Shown here piece by piece: positions 11,322 to 22,850 of a stretch of DNA of 64,000 nt. The translations under genes and the position numbers were made by a program. The stretch covers positions 1 to 64,000 of the forward strand of contig OU744446.1 in the NCBI GenBank assembly GCA_916610825.1, given 5' to 3'. The stretch's first letter is position 1. Each line of letters starts with the position of its first letter. Under the pieces are notes generated by a model. The model saw only the letters and a list, made by a program, of their open reading frames with translations. It was not told the origin of the DNA and made no database searches. This DNA is from Haliclystus octoradiatus. Taxonomy: Eukaryota > Cnidaria > Staurozoa > Stauromedusae > Haliclystidae.

Positions 11322-12667
11322 TCAATCTTGGTTGCCTTCACTTTTCTGGACAAGAACAAGAGTGTTTGCATGTCTTTGCACTGTCTCTGCTCGACATTGT
11401 TTGTCAGTGGAGTTGAAATATCTGACTGTAACTCTTCTGACTAGGCCGTCAGAACCTGGTGACGTCTTCGTAATCTTTCCTAGCTTGTAAAATCCTGTTC
11501 TTGAAGGTGTATCCAATAACCAGACAATGTCATTTTCCTCTAGATTCGTCTTTTCTTTTTTCCATTTTTGGATTCTGTCTCTTCTCACAGATTCATTATA
11601 AACCTCCCACCAATGTCTCATTTGGTCCTGAACATCTTTGAATTTTGTCAACAGTTTTCCTGATACTTCCAGTTGCTTGTCCTCTTGACTTTCGTTATTT
11701 CTTCCATGAAGTAGGTGATTTGGTGTAATTGCTTGCCCAATTTCAGAATTATAAATAAGTGGGCGTTCGTTTACCATGTTTGCCCATCCTCTCACCACCT
11801 GGTCAAATTGTAGGCTTGTAAGAACTTTTTGCCCTGTAAGGAGTTGTTCGCGTCTCCTCTCAACTTTGATCAGCTTGATAATAGCTTCTACAGTACCTTG
11901 CACCCACGGTGCCTTTGCAGGACCAAAGTGCCATTCTACCTCAGGGTATTTTCTTGTCACTGCCAACTGGATTTCTTGGAATTGATTTTCTAAAACTTTG
12001 CCTGATTTGACAAGGTTAGAACCAAGGTCAGAATGGACAAATTTGAAGACTCCATGTTGACTCTTCAGATTTCCAATCCTCGTAGAACACTTGCTGCCCC
12101 GTAATCTTCCATTGCACATGCAAAGGTTGCTCTTGTGCTCTCACACGTTACACAAAGAAGCCTATGCTTTAGAGAAATTCTTAGCTTTACTGAGTCTCTG
12201 ACCAGAAAAGGACCAGCAATATCAACTTGGACAGAGTAGAATGGTTTCGTAAAACTGAATCTTGATTCAGGAAGTGGCCCCATCTTCTGTGGTAGGCTTT
12301 TTTCATCCAGCTTTTTGCATGTGAAACATGATTCTCTGATCTTTTTAAGCCTTTTCTGTGAGAAGGGAATGTAGAACTTTTCTCGCAGCTTTGATTCAAC
12401 ACGACGAATTGAGTGGCCGTGTCTCCATAAATTATGCCACTGGTTTAGAATTAATGTTCCAACTCTTGACGCTCCACATATCACTGGCACCTTCCTTTCC
12501 CCAATTGATTCAAACGTTCTCCCAACAGCATATATGATCTTTTCGTGTCCTTCCACAATTTCATAGGATGATAGTTTGGAAACTTTCAACATGTTTTTTG
12601 TATCTTGCATTGTGGATTGCAGAAGCATTTTCTTTGCTTGATGAAATCTCACAGGGGCTGAGGCCAA
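11322..12667 (-). pseudogene. BEL-1 integrase region, duplicated copy plus pol C-terminus
   Basis: Two overlapping frames on the minus strand. The first (12065-12667) repeats residues of the RNase H-integrase linker, the H2C2 zinc finger (H..HSIRRVESKLREKFYI, then C-FTCKKL) and VDIAGPF with the first catalytic Asp. A frameshift near 12065-12119 separates it from the second (11322-12119), which has FVHSDLGSNL with the second Asp, GTVEAIIKLI with the Glu, and a C-terminal segment found only in this copy (NDIVWLLDTPSRTGFYKLGK, VRRVTVRYF), which is the normal end of BEL pol. Confidence 0.85.
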
Positions 12668-13842
12668 TGCAGAATCCTCATCATTCTGTATGAAAGATTT
12701 GAATTAGGATTCTGTCTCTTCTCACAGATTCATTATAAACCTCCCACCAATGTCTCATTTGGTCCTGAACATCTTTGAATTTTGTCAACAGTTTTCCTGA
12801 TACTTCCAGTTGCTTGTCCTCTTGACTTTCGTTATTTCTTCCATGAAGTAGGTGATTTGGTGTAATTGCTTGCCCAATTTCAGAATTATAAATAAGTGGG
12901 CGTTCGTTTACCATGTTTGCCCATCCTCTCACCACCTGGTCAAATTGTAGGCTTGTAAGAACTTTTTGCCCTGTAAGGAGTTGTTCGCGTCTCCTCTCAA
13001 CTTTGATCAGCTTGATAATAGCTTCTACAGTACCTTGCACCCACGGTGCCTTTGCAGGACCAAAGTGCCATTCTACCTCAGGGTATTTTCTTGTCACTGC
13101 CAACTGGATTTCTTGGAATTGATTTTCTAAAACTTTGCCTGATTTGACAAGGTTAGAACCAAGGTCAGAATGGACAAATTTGAAGACTCCATGTTGACTC
13201 TTCAGATTTCCAATCCTCGTAGAACACTTGCTGCCCCGTAATCTTCCATTGCACATGCAAAGGTTGCTCTTGTGCTCTCACACGTTACACAAAGAAGCCT
13301 ATGCTTTAGAGAAATTCTTAGCTTTACTGAGTCTCTGACCAGAAAAGGACCAGCAATATCAACTTGGACAGAGTAGAATGGTTTCGTAAAACTGAATCTT
13401 GATTCAGGAAGTGGCCCCATCTTCTGTGGTAGGCTTTTTTCATCCAGCTTTTTGCATGTGAAACATGATTCTCTGATCTTTTTAAGCCTTTTCTGTGAGA
13501 AGGGAATGTAGAACTTTTCTCGCAGCTTTGATTCAACACGACGAATTGAGTGGCCGTGTCTCCATAAATTATGCCACTGGTTTAGAATTAATGTTCCAAC
13601 TCTTGACGCTCCACATATCACTGGCACCTTCCTTTCCCCAATTGATTCAAACGTTCTCCCAACAGCATATATGATCTTTTCGTGTCCTTCCACAATTTCA
13701 TAGGATGATAGTTTGGAAACTTTCAACATGTTTTTTGTATCTTGCATTGTGGATTGCAGAAGCATTTTCTTTGCTTGATGAAATCTCACAGGGGCTGAGG
13801 CCAATGCAGAATCCTCATCATTCTGTATGAAAGATTTGAATT
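11570..13842. repeat. Exact 1137-bp tandem duplication within BEL-1
   Basis: 11570-12705 and 12707-13842 appear identical, with a constant offset of 1137 bp and one extra A at 12706 at the junction. The duplicated block covers the integrase zinc finger and catalytic core. The same frameshift is present in both copies, so the damage came before the duplication. Either a very recent tandem duplication or an assembly artefact would produce this. Confidence 0.9.
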
Positions 13843-14794
13843 TCCCTACTGCTTTCAAAACAAGCGCACATATTCTTATAGCAGCATCCCATGTTGGTGC
13901 ATTGCTTGCAATGGTGGCGATAAATATATCTTTACTTTCTCCTTTGTTTACAATCATGCTAGAAGTGATTCTCTTCATAGCGATCTTGTTAGCATCTGTT
14001 CCTTGTTTTGCTGTGCTGTAGCCTTTTGCAAGATCTGTGAGTGGCTCATATTTTCCTGGTAAATTGTCAAACGAACTTACAGGCCAGGTATCTTCTGCTT
14101 TCATCAGAAATTGGCCATTCATCCATTTGGTAGATTTCAGGTCTTCTGCAGTTGCTTTGTTTTTGGTAGCCAAATCTGCTGGGTTTTGCTCCCTTGGGAT
14201 GTACTTCCAATCTTCAATATTTGTGTGAGACTGGATATACTGGACTCTAGTCCCGACAAACACATTGAAAGTTCCTGATTGGGAGTTTAATTGCCTCAGT
14301 ACAGTTGTTGAATCAGAGAAAAACATGCTAGTAACCACATTGATTTCCTTTGGTAACCTTTCTATTGTCTTTTTCCACAGCTTAACGCCTATCTCAGCTC
14401 CTAGGAGCACCAAACGAGATATACATATTCTTTTTGTTCCAGCTGTTTTTGCAATTGCTTGTAGGAGATGTGATTCAGATCCATTTTCAGTTTTGGTGAC
14501 AATATAAATGCAGGCCGCATAAGCTTTTTCTCCACCATCGCAAAATGTTGCAAGCATAACATCCACTTTTTCTCCTTCTATCACATCACAAGGGATAGTT
14601 GTTCTAGGAAATGACACCTCTTTTGCTTTCCAAATTTCTAGAAAAATAGCAATAAACTTTTTCTTGAAATCCTCATCCAATTCTGTATTCCAGGATTCTT
14701 TGTTCTGACCAGGATACTGCAAACACACTTCTCCATAAAATAGCCGTAGCTTTATAGTCATAGGTAGGTAGAGTCCCATTGGGTCAAACATCAA
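12681..14794 (-). pseudogene. BEL-1 pol: RNase H, H2C2 and integrase core
   Basis: The frame 13202-14794 (about 530 codons) opens within the RT connection (MFDPMGLYLPMTIKLRLFYG). It passes through the RNase H-like region (ATFCDGGEKAYAACIY, FFSDSTTVLRQLNS, YIPREQNPADLATK), then the integrase zinc-binding domain and first catalytic Asp (VDIAGPF). A frameshift at about 13202-13256 leads into the frame 12681-13256 with SDLGSNL and GTVEAIIKLI, which ends where the tandem duplication begins. Its upstream edge is the LINE-B insertion. RNase H and integrase would act in the cytoplasmic particle and nucleus respectively; this copy is broken. Confidence 0.88.
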
Positions 14795-15506
14795 ATTTTT
14801 ATTGACTTCAAAAAGGCCTTTGACTCTGTGTTAAGATGCAGAATCCCAGAAATATTAGATTTCTATAATGTATCTATTGTTCTTATCGATGCTATTATGT
14901 CCTTTTATTCTTCTACTTCGGCTTTTGTTAGAACTCACTATGGTGATACTGATGATTTCCCGACAGCTTGTGGCGTACTACAGGGTGACACATTGTCCCC
15001 TTTTTTATTTACACTATTTATTGATTATGTTTTTCGTATTTCATGTCCTGACTCTTCCGGTGTTACCCTTGATCGTCGTAGGTCTTCACGTCATCTAGAG
15101 CGTAGCGTATCGGACCTCTCATTCGTTGACGATATTGCTATCTTAACAAATAGCATATCTGATGCACAACAGCTTCTTGATGAAGTTGAACGGGTTGGTA
15201 AAACGGTAGGCTTGACAATTAACACGACTAAGACGAAATTTATTGCTTTATGCATAAAACAGGCACACCTTGCAACATCTAATGGTGACATAGAACGTGT
15301 AGATTCGTTCAAGTACCTAGGTTCTGTACTTCCATCTTCTTCAGATGATTTAACACAACGTAGAGGCCAGGCTTGGGCAGCCATTAGAGGTCTGAATAAA
15401 TTCTGGGCGTCCGATGTCAACACTGACGTTAAGTTAAGACTGTTCAGACACACGATAGAACCTGTTCTATTATATGCATCTGAAACGTGGGTTCTATCAA
15501 CCTCAC

Positions 15507-15758
15507 TGTAAGACTATGGTCGATGTGAGGGAGACATAAACGACACAGTAAAAGTTCAAGTAATTATCTTTTCACTGGTCTCTCGACGAACTCTATACGC
15601 GAGTCAGTTAACAAGACTTCAAACTCTATTTTTATATACAAACACCGCTGACCTGCCATACCGCAGTCAGCTGGCAGACTTTACAAGTTTATATTACATC
15701 ACGGCTACGATCACAGGAAGGGACAACAGGCAATATATTTAAACAAACAAATCACACA
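15507..15758. repeat. LTR of the TRIM-like element, left copy
   Basis: 252 bp beginning TGTAAGACTATGG and ending AATCACACA; its partner is 16774-17025 with no difference visible by eye. Confidence 0.9.
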
Positions 15759-16773
15759 TCCCTACCTGATCTCAAGATCACATAGCTCATACGTTAACAC
15801 ACTAAATTAGTTAACTACTGTACAACAGGAAACATACACCCCTATCAGATTTCTAAATCTAAAAACATTTTAAAATACTAACTTAAAATTATTCTTCAAC
15901 TAATACAACGTAAATAGTTCAAACGTCAAAAACCAATTTATTTCTTCGTAATCGTATGAATAACACATAAACAAACTGTTCAACTGGCAACGACAACCAA
16001 ATTCTTTTGTTGGCGACAAATAACTTTAAACTTGTAGCCATAACGCATCAACAAACTAAACGCAGTTAAATAAAATTTCCCATGCAGAGACACACGTCAA
16101 CAACTGCACGTACTGGAGTGACAACACGTCAACAACTCCATAAATCTTTGAATGATGCGTAAAACAACGGATGTTTACAGAATATCATAGCAACATAGCA
16201 TCTTTATATCTCTGCATAACTAGACCTCCGATAAATAATTAAACATTAATTACAAAAATCATATGCATAACATTATGGATGTTTACAGATAGCAACGCAA
16301 CTCTGCAAAACTAGACCTCCGATAATCCTTATAACATGAGTCCAAAGTAGCCAAACAGGCAAACGAATAACAAATAGCTATATCCATCAATTGATATTTG
16401 CCTTGATAATAATTCATAATTCATAATAATAACAATCTCATATAACCATACTCTTCGCACCACAGCAAAAAAATCACGTATTTATCTTAGTGCCGCTTTT
16501 CATAAACCAATGTAATAACTATCCATTCCAGCAAAACTGTACCATTAATAAAATCCAAAATATCTTCCATTCAATCGATATCTTCGAAAGAACACTTCAA
16601 AAATATTACAACTGAAAGCTCAAAGAACCATTTCCATCGTAAACAAATCATGGTAAATTAATACAAATCAAAACGACAACAGCGCTGTCATTAACAATAG
16701 CCAATGCTTAAACAAAACCAATTCATTACTGGTCTCCCTCACATCCCATCTTTTGCAGTTTGGCCCGTTAGCT

Positions 16774-17025
16774 TGTAAGACTATGGTCGATGTGAGGGAG
16801 ACATAAACGACACAGTAAAAGTTCAAGTAATTATCTTTTCACTGGTCTCTCGACGAACTCTATACGCGAGTCAGTTAACAAGACTTCAAACTCTATTTTT
16901 ATATACAAACACCGCTGACCTGCCATACCGCAGTCAGCTGGCAGACTTTACAAGTTTATATTACATCACGGCTACGATCACAGGAAGGGACAACAGGCAA
17001 TATATTTAAACAAACAAATCACACA
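16774..17025. repeat. LTR of the TRIM-like element, right copy
   Basis: 252-bp partner of 15507-15758. Immediately left of it lies GGCCCGTTAGCT. A 14-bp perfect inverted repeat, GTCTCCCTCACATC (16732-16745) and GATGTGAGGGAGAC (16789-16802), spans the internal/LTR junction. Confidence 0.9.
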
Positions 17026-17442
17026 CTCACTATTGACCCAACTTGACTCTGCTTATGACGCCATGCTTCGGCATGCTTTAGGAGTACATTGGCCCAACTT
17101 ACTGTCTACTGCTAAACTTAGAAAACTTTCCCCTTCTGCCTCTGCTATTGCTCACCAACGTCAGGTGTCTTTTTTAGGTCACATCGAAAGATCAAAGACG
17201 TATGCCTCTCAACCGCTGCATGACATCCTTCATTGGCAACCAAAGGAGATGCTTCGACGGGGCTATGGTAGAGTAGTATCTTTTCATAATGTTTTGTATC
17301 GTGAATTGTGTTATTTAAAGGTTTCTTTGTCAGCCATGTCTGACCGTGTTTTGTGGCGTTCTTTGTGTAGCAAATATGTAAGGCGTAAGAGGGACGGCAC
17401 ATTCCTATAATGTGACTGTCTATACTACTACTACTAAACATC

Positions 17443-19254
17443 TGGGCTTGACAAGAAATTGCATTCTTCTTGGTAAACTTCTCCATTACTAACGATTGCA
17501 CATTTTCAGATGTCAAATCTTCTTCTAGTTTCTTCCCCCGCTCTTTTTGTCCTAAATTGAACCAGTTATTCAATGACAGAATGTCTTTTTCTGAGTTTCC
17601 ACATATACCCTAGAACTTTTTCCACTTTTTCTTCTCCAAGGACATGAAATTCTTTGAATGTGAAACCTTCAGCTTCTTCTACTTTTTTCATTGCTTCCAT
17701 CAATGGTTGAATGTCCTCCTTCGATTTTCCAGTAACAACACAGTCGTCAACATAACTTTGGTGCACATATATTGAAAGGAGTCTTTCTTCATACTCGGGA
17801 ACTAAATTGGAAAATTCTTCTGCATTTTTAACTCTTCCAAGAACTGCAAACCAAGCTGCAGAACTGTCACCAAAAGGCATAGTAGCTTCAACCACTTCCA
17901 AGAACATGCTGCTAGGGGTAATTACATGCTTCCAATTTGCAGGTACAAGAACATCTGGTATAAGTAATCTTCTTAGGCTGACATCTTCTTCTGGCAATTG
18001 GAAACTGTTAAAGTATTTTGATAAGTCCCCAATTGCAATGTTCTGTGCAGTCTCAGCGTTAATAAAACCTTCCGCAAATCGCCGATTTCAGAGGAACCCT
18101 GAACTTGACAATCATTTAAATTTAATCCATTGACATCTTTGTTTGAACTATTCGTGACTAATCTGATTGGCGTTGAAGTACTTTTTTCGTTTATCACAAT
18201 GTTCCAGGGTAAATAATGCTTTTGCAATCCTTCTTTTAGGCTCAATTCTGAAACAGGAATCCAGTGTTTCCTCTCCAAGTTTCCTAGAACTTGCTCTATT
18301 ACTTGTGGCTGCAAGTGTGGTTTTTTCTTCAATTTTGCCAGTAAACCACCCATCATTCTTTCTACTGACGCTTGATTTTCTTGCAATCTTTCCAAGTTAT
18401 CATAATAGTTATAGTTAGCAAACCACTTTCCGTCTTTATGTACAAGTGAAGCGTATAGATCTGCATCCTCCTTTTCCATCTGCTTTGTGTGTTTTTTATC
18501 GGAGAAATCCAAATTTTCACAGGTCAGAACATCCATGAATTGTTTATGTTTTTCTGTAGTTGATAACGCTTTAACGTATTTGCATGTAACTGTTTCGATC
18601 TTTTTATTGGATCCTCCTATCAAATAGTTGTTTGTTATTTTACTCTTGAACAAGACAATATTTCCATCATTCATGAATTATTCGGGGTGGAGACCTTGAT
18701 AATCAGCTCCAAGTAAAATGTCAATTTTAGTGGCTTTGACTCTGTAGGTTGTTGCATTCATTCTCTCTTGCCAGGCTTTTGGAATTACAATACTACCTCC
18801 AGCTACACTTGTCAATCCATCAAATCGTGTTAGTTCAATTTTTTTCTTTGATCCATCAACTTCAACGATAAACGAGAATACATCAAAGTCCTTCTCTTCA
18901 GATGTTGTTCCAGCAAATCCTTGAACACGTAAATGTTCAGACCTCTCAAATTCACCACACAATTCAAAGTTGTCATACTGCAATTTTGCACTGATAGATT
19001 GGTTTGTGTCTGGGTCGATGATAGTAACATCTTCAACTTGAGCTACTGCATAAAATCCGTTGTCATTCTTGATGTCGTCCATCACAAAGGTAACATCCTG
19101 GTTTAATATTGACAGTACCCATCTTATACATTGAAACATCCGCGACATCATCTTCTTCCTCATAAACATTTGTTGACAGTTTTACATTGACATTTCTCTT
19201 TGTAGAATCATCTTTACCTCTCTTTAATGTGTAAAAGGTATCTCTGTTGGCCAT
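17443..19254 (-). pseudogene. BEL-1 pol: zinc knuckle, protease and reverse transcriptase
   Basis: Several overlapping minus-strand frames joined by frameshifts. 19063-19254 ends in a zinc-knuckle start (CYLCDGRH). 18678-19169 ends IDILLGADYQGL, the usual end of the BEL aspartic protease region. 17973-18674 contains the N-terminal RT part (DGKWFANYNYYDN, HYLPWNIVINE, RLVTNSSNK). 17566-17997 has SSAAWFAVLGR and HQSYVDDCVV, with YVDD as the RT active site. The coding continues in another frame to the LINE-B insertion at 17442 (LGQKERGKKLEED). The reader should treat this as one broken ORF. Confidence 0.85.
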
Positions 19255-20599
19255 TAAATAATATTTTTTTGTTTGAATCCTTCAATAATGTGGTCCCAGA
19301 TTTCAATTGGCCTTTTTTGATACTTTCTTTCTGAAACATAGTCCTTAATTACAGGAGGAAGTTTGTCAAAAAGTTCTTCGACTACGTCTTTTTGTATCAC
19401 CATTTCTTTTATATTACTTGCGTTGAGATCAGTATTGATCGCAAAAACGTTTCTCATCATCTCCACAGCAATGGGATCTCCATTTCCAAAAGGTTTCTTG
19501 ATTTTTCCGATTCTCTTTGACATATCATTTGCGATCATGCTTGGCTCGCCAAAGTAGGAATCTAATTCGTCAATGAAGTCATCCCACTCCTTTGTCTCTG
19601 TTATTGCCCTATTGATCATAACTTGTGCATTCCCATTTGCTTTTCTGAATGCTGAATTTGACACAATCATCTTCCATAATCGCTTCGGCTTATTTGAACA
19701 ATGTAGTGTTTCTAGTATCTGTCTCCTCCATGTGATATAATTACCACTGTTTCCATCAAATTCAGCCAAGTTTTTGCTGCTAAGCTCTACTTCTTTCGAA
19801 TCACGTTCATTTTGTCTTTTATTATCGTCTCCAACTCTGCATTTTCCGAAAGCTTATTGATTATGTCAAAACATTCCTCCATCCATTTTTCAATTTCTGC
19901 TGGTGGATATTCAATTGAGTTCATTTCTAATTCACAATTAGTGACTTCTTCATTCATTTTCCGAATGCTATTTCTAAAAAAATGATCCATAGCGTTTGCT
20001 GGGTTGCTTTCCGCTAACTTATTATACCTTCTCAGTGACTTAACAATACCTCTGACTTTCAAGGCCAACTTTCTGGATTCTTCTGGTAGTCGATCCAGCT
20101 CATTTGTGTTCAGACTAGAGCTGTGGAGAGAAGTGGTATCGTTCTCAATATTGGCATTCAAGAGCTCTATGCCTCTAGAGAAATCGTTTGTTGCTAGCGA
20201 AAGTCTGTTCACTTCTTCTAGAGAAGGTGGTATCGATTCATTTAAAAATCTAGTGCTGGTAACCAATTTCCTTTGTTGTGGTGTTTGTTGTCTACTTTCG
20301 TCACTATGATCAGAACTGCTTCCTTTCTTAATTTCGTTTATTATACATTCGCATCTTTCGCTATCACATTTCAAATGCTCAATATGCTTATGCACTAAAT
20401 CAACTTGGTCCAGAAGGCACACAGCAATTATGTTCTGTTCTAAACCCTCTAATACTTCTTCGTTAATAAAATTGTTCCCACATATGGACCATGTATAAAC
20501 TGGTTCAGCATAATATTGTTCATCAGAACTTAGAACATCTATAAGACTGTCATTTTCCTTCCATTCTTTGTCATCCGAAATTTCTGAAAGTTTAGACAT
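19254..20599 (-). pseudogene. BEL-1 gag region
   Basis: Two frames: 19787-20599 (270 codons, acidic and Ser-rich, from MSKLSEISDDKEWKEND) and 19254-19769. The second holds a DUF1759-like gag core (FDGNSGNYITWRRQI, DELDSYFGEPSMI, ELFDKLPPVIKDYV). A frameshift lies between them at about 19770-19790. Gag would form the retrotransposon particle. The short minus frame at 20812-21012, between the 5' LTR and this start, is unassigned. Confidence 0.75.
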
Positions 20600-21142
20600 T
20601 GCTTTTTGTAATATATCTACGTGTATTTTTAAATTTGCCTTCCAGTTACGAAGCCTTTTTTCGAATTTGTTACCTTTAGTCTTCCCAATAGGGTTTGGGT
20701 TCTCTCAATAATTGATTTAACATATCAGGAATACAAAGTGTTTTAATATGATTAACCTCGTATAAGATAACATCCTTCGTCTCAATTTGTATAATCTTGT
20801 TAAAAAGCATTTTACATCTTTAAATTAATCCCACTCTCATTGTCCCCTGTGTCCAGTTGTGCAACTAACTCTTCTGTTAGCAGAATATGTTTTGCTAACT
20901 CAGAAGCATTGGGCATTGGTAAGTAGAAAATGTGTTCTCCTTCTATATCTAAGTCGACTGTTGTTCCTTTTATAGTGTTCCATCCTTCCATTAATTTTCC
21001 TCTAGTCATCATTTTGAAAAGCTATAGGTGCTGTAAATAAAGAACCAATACAGTAATATTCCTTTGTCAAACCAAATCTTGGCTGTGTTTGAGAGAACTC
21101 TTATTATTGTTATAACATTTCCGCCATGTGTTAAAATTTAAA

Positions 21143-21486
21143 TGTTTTAACCATCAAATCTGACACAAAACCAAAGAGAAACAAAGCAAATATTAACCAA
21201 ACTGTAATATAATTAGATTTAAATTTTAACAGCAAAGATCTATATATTTTAAAACAGTAATACAGCATTTAACTATTGCAAATACAATATAGTTTCACGC
21301 CATCATGAATAAAACTAAAAACTTTTTCCGAGTGGTTCCTTTATGTCCACCACAGCCTCTCTTTAGGTTATTTGACATTTCTATAGAGAGGCAGCTTGCC
21401 AGACTAAACATGGATTGAATAAACGATATTAAACAAGATTAATTGAAATAAAATTAGGAAACTAAATAAAATATATAGTTAAAACA
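21143..21486 (-). repeat. BEL-1 5' LTR
   Basis: 344 bp with intact TGTTTTAAC...GTTAAAACA ends on the + strand, a perfect 9-bp terminal inverted repeat typical of an LTR. It pairs with 10868-11211. Confidence 0.88.
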
Positions 21487-21489
21487 CAA

Positions 21490-21700
21490 GTGTGTAGGGT
21501 AAACATGTTTTGCTCTTTTCAATATTATCACATTTTTCATAGAACGCACATTACACTAAGACTGTCGAAAGCTAATTTCCGTTACAGCACATTGCCAGTG
21601 CCCAATTTGCAGATTTAACATTGAGGGTAACTTGACTTGAAATTGGAAGCTGTATTATCCGGATGTAAGTCTAAACTACTAGAGCAAATTAACATCACGT
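21490..21700 (-). pseudogene. Polinton penton-like minor capsid, N-terminal piece
   Basis: On the minus strand one frame reads LDLHPDNTASNF and an adjacent frame continues VKLPSMLNLQIGHWQCAVTE, the standard Polinton minor-capsid beginning (PDNT--NF-V-LP--L-L-G-W-VAL-EI). It ends ...KHVYPTHL at the BEL-1 5' LTR. The gene resumes with EPGYYTS at 10866 across the insertion, which proves that BEL-1 hit this gene. A frameshift and a stop are visible within this piece. Confidence 0.65.
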
Positions 21701-21849
21701 GTAGTGATTGTTCGTTCATCATGTTGTAATATCGTCACTTGCAGGCACCCAGGAGTCAAATGAGAATAGCCAGACCAACGAACAAAGTAGTGTAGAATGT
21801 TATTGATTCTCTTCTTTTTCAATATGCGCTCGACCCTTGTTGTTTTCGA

Positions 21850-22669
21850 CTATGACACGGACTGAAGTTCTTCTTCATAGAATGTGCCTGTTATAGGCTC
21901 ATTTTGCAGATCCTCTAAAAGATAGACGGTGGCCATCCCCTTTAGTACATTTTTCACTTTGAAAATCTCTTCAGTCCAACCCGCTAGATAGCCCTTCAAT
22001 AATACCGTTCGATTATGACTATTGCACACTGTATCTCCTACGCTGTGGTGAGGTTGGACAGTTTTCTGCTTCTTAATAGTGTCATACATAGTCACTTATG
22101 CCAAGCCCTGTGTACCAACGTTAACAACAATAGGTCGCATTTTGATTGATCGGTGATAACCGCGATTGTATCTTGACACCAGTTGCGGAAGAATGTCAAT
22201 GTAGGTTCTGGTATTCTTATACGTGAAGTAGGAAAACATGATCTTTTTCCATGGTTACTATTCATTCACTATTAGTAGAAAAGATTTTGATGTTTTTCTG
22301 GGCCAGCAATCGTTGAAAGGTACAATTGTAAAATTCTGTGCCTTTGTCCACTTGAATAGTTTTCGGTTGACGACCAGACTGCAGTATTGTTTTGAAAGTT
22401 TTTGTCAATTCCACCCCTGTTTTTGTTTTTAGCGGTTTTACAAATAAGAATTTGGAAAAAGAATCGATGCAAGTGAGTATGTACTTGTAGTTACGATTAA
22501 CTTTGGCAAACTTGGGTAGAAAAACCAAATCAAGCGACCATTGCTTGTGAATTTCATAAATCAAGACTTGCCTAGTTTTGAAGTTAATTCTGATCGGTCT
22601 ATGAGAGTATAGGTTAGTTGTTCTTGATTTCAGTGTCTTATCCAGCTCCGTTCTATCATTTCGAGTCAT
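21850..22669 (-). pseudogene. Polinton integrase remnant
   Basis: The frame 22262-22669 has the retroviral-type integrase core as found in Polintons: WSLDLVFLPKF with the first Asp, KYILTCIDSFSKFLFVKPLK, and VDKGTEFYN with the second Asp. It stops at a TGA or frameshift after IFSTNSE, close to where the catalytic Glu should follow. A second frame near 22140-22240 carries YKNTRTYIDILPQLVSRYN and GYHRSIKMRP. The frame 21850-22095 carries the C-terminal chromodomain-like part (VGDTVCNSHNRTV, KGYLAGWTEEIFKVKNVL, GTFYEEELQSV). Together these make a near-complete but broken integrase, which would insert the element's linear DNA into the genome. Confidence 0.88.
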
Positions 22670-22850
22670 TATCTCATATTTTACACCGATGTTTCGCCGA
22701 TGACTGACTGACTAGAAATGCTATATGTCCTCTGTAAGGTGTTTGTTTCAGCAGGGGGTCCGTCAACTTCAGTCTTTGTAAAGTCAACTTCTGAACCACA
22801 ACAAATCAAGACACATCGAACACGTTTGAATAGATCTTTAGCGTCCAAAA

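Larger units (their letters stand above)
15507..17025. mobile_element. Small non-autonomous LTR element (TRIM-like)
   Basis: Two 252-bp direct repeats with TG...CA ends (15507-15758 and 16774-17025) enclose 1015 bp with no open frame over 60 codons. The flanks are CTCAC at 15502-15506 and CTCAC at 17026-17030, a 5-bp target duplication. Excision restores the LINE-B frame exactly. The LTRs look identical, so insertion is recent. The orientation is unsure: GGTAGGGA next to the left repeat on the minus strand could be the polypurine tract, which would make the element minus-strand. It must use proteins from an autonomous element not present here. Confidence 0.88.
14796..17410 (+). pseudogene. 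LINE-B reverse transcriptase, split by a small LTR element
   Basis: The coding runs 14796-15506 and, after removal of 15507-17025 and one 5-bp duplication, continues in the same frame 17026-17410. It contains motif A (FIDFKKAFDSV), GVLQGDTLSPFLFTLFIDY (motif B), LSFVDDIAIL (motif C, catalytic VDD), KYLGSVL, and the C-terminal LLYASETWVL joined to LTQLDSAYDAMLRHALGVHW. The C-terminal module with ASETW and LGVHW is common in endonuclease-reverse transcriptase LINEs; I do not assign a clade. Apart from the truncation and the insertion there is no stop in the frame, so LINE-B was young when hit. Confidence 0.88.
14793..17435 (+). mobile_element. LINE-B, 5'-truncated LINE inserted in BEL-1 pol
   Basis: Flanked by AAACATC at 14786-14792 and AAACATC at 17436-17442, a 7-bp target duplication. 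Removing the insert restores the BEL-1 frame across ...QAQMFDP. The 5' end is truncated inside RT motif A (FIDFKKAFDSV), and the 3' end is a (TAC)n tail. It is in the opposite orientation to BEL-1 and is itself split by the LTR element at 15507-17025. A second copy of its 3' end lies at 45030-45245. Confidence 0.9.
10868..21486 (-). mobile_element. BEL-1: decayed BEL/Pao LTR retrotransposon inserted in the Polinton
   Basis: Two 344-bp direct repeats flank gag- and pol-like coding on the minus strand. The order from high to low coordinates is gag, zinc knuckle, protease, RT, RNase H, integrase, as in BEL/Pao. Removing LINE-B and one copy of the tandem duplication leaves an element of about 6.8 kb, a usual BEL length. 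The Polinton penton gene is interrupted exactly at its edges. A 5-bp target duplication is imperfect at best: the minus-strand flanks read ACTTG before the element and CTTTG after it. Confidence 0.9.

Noticed and set aside
10860..21495. Clean 5-bp target duplication for BEL-1
   Set aside because: The flanks ACTTG and CTTTG differ, and one LTR end is degraded; the insertion is supported by the split penton gene instead.
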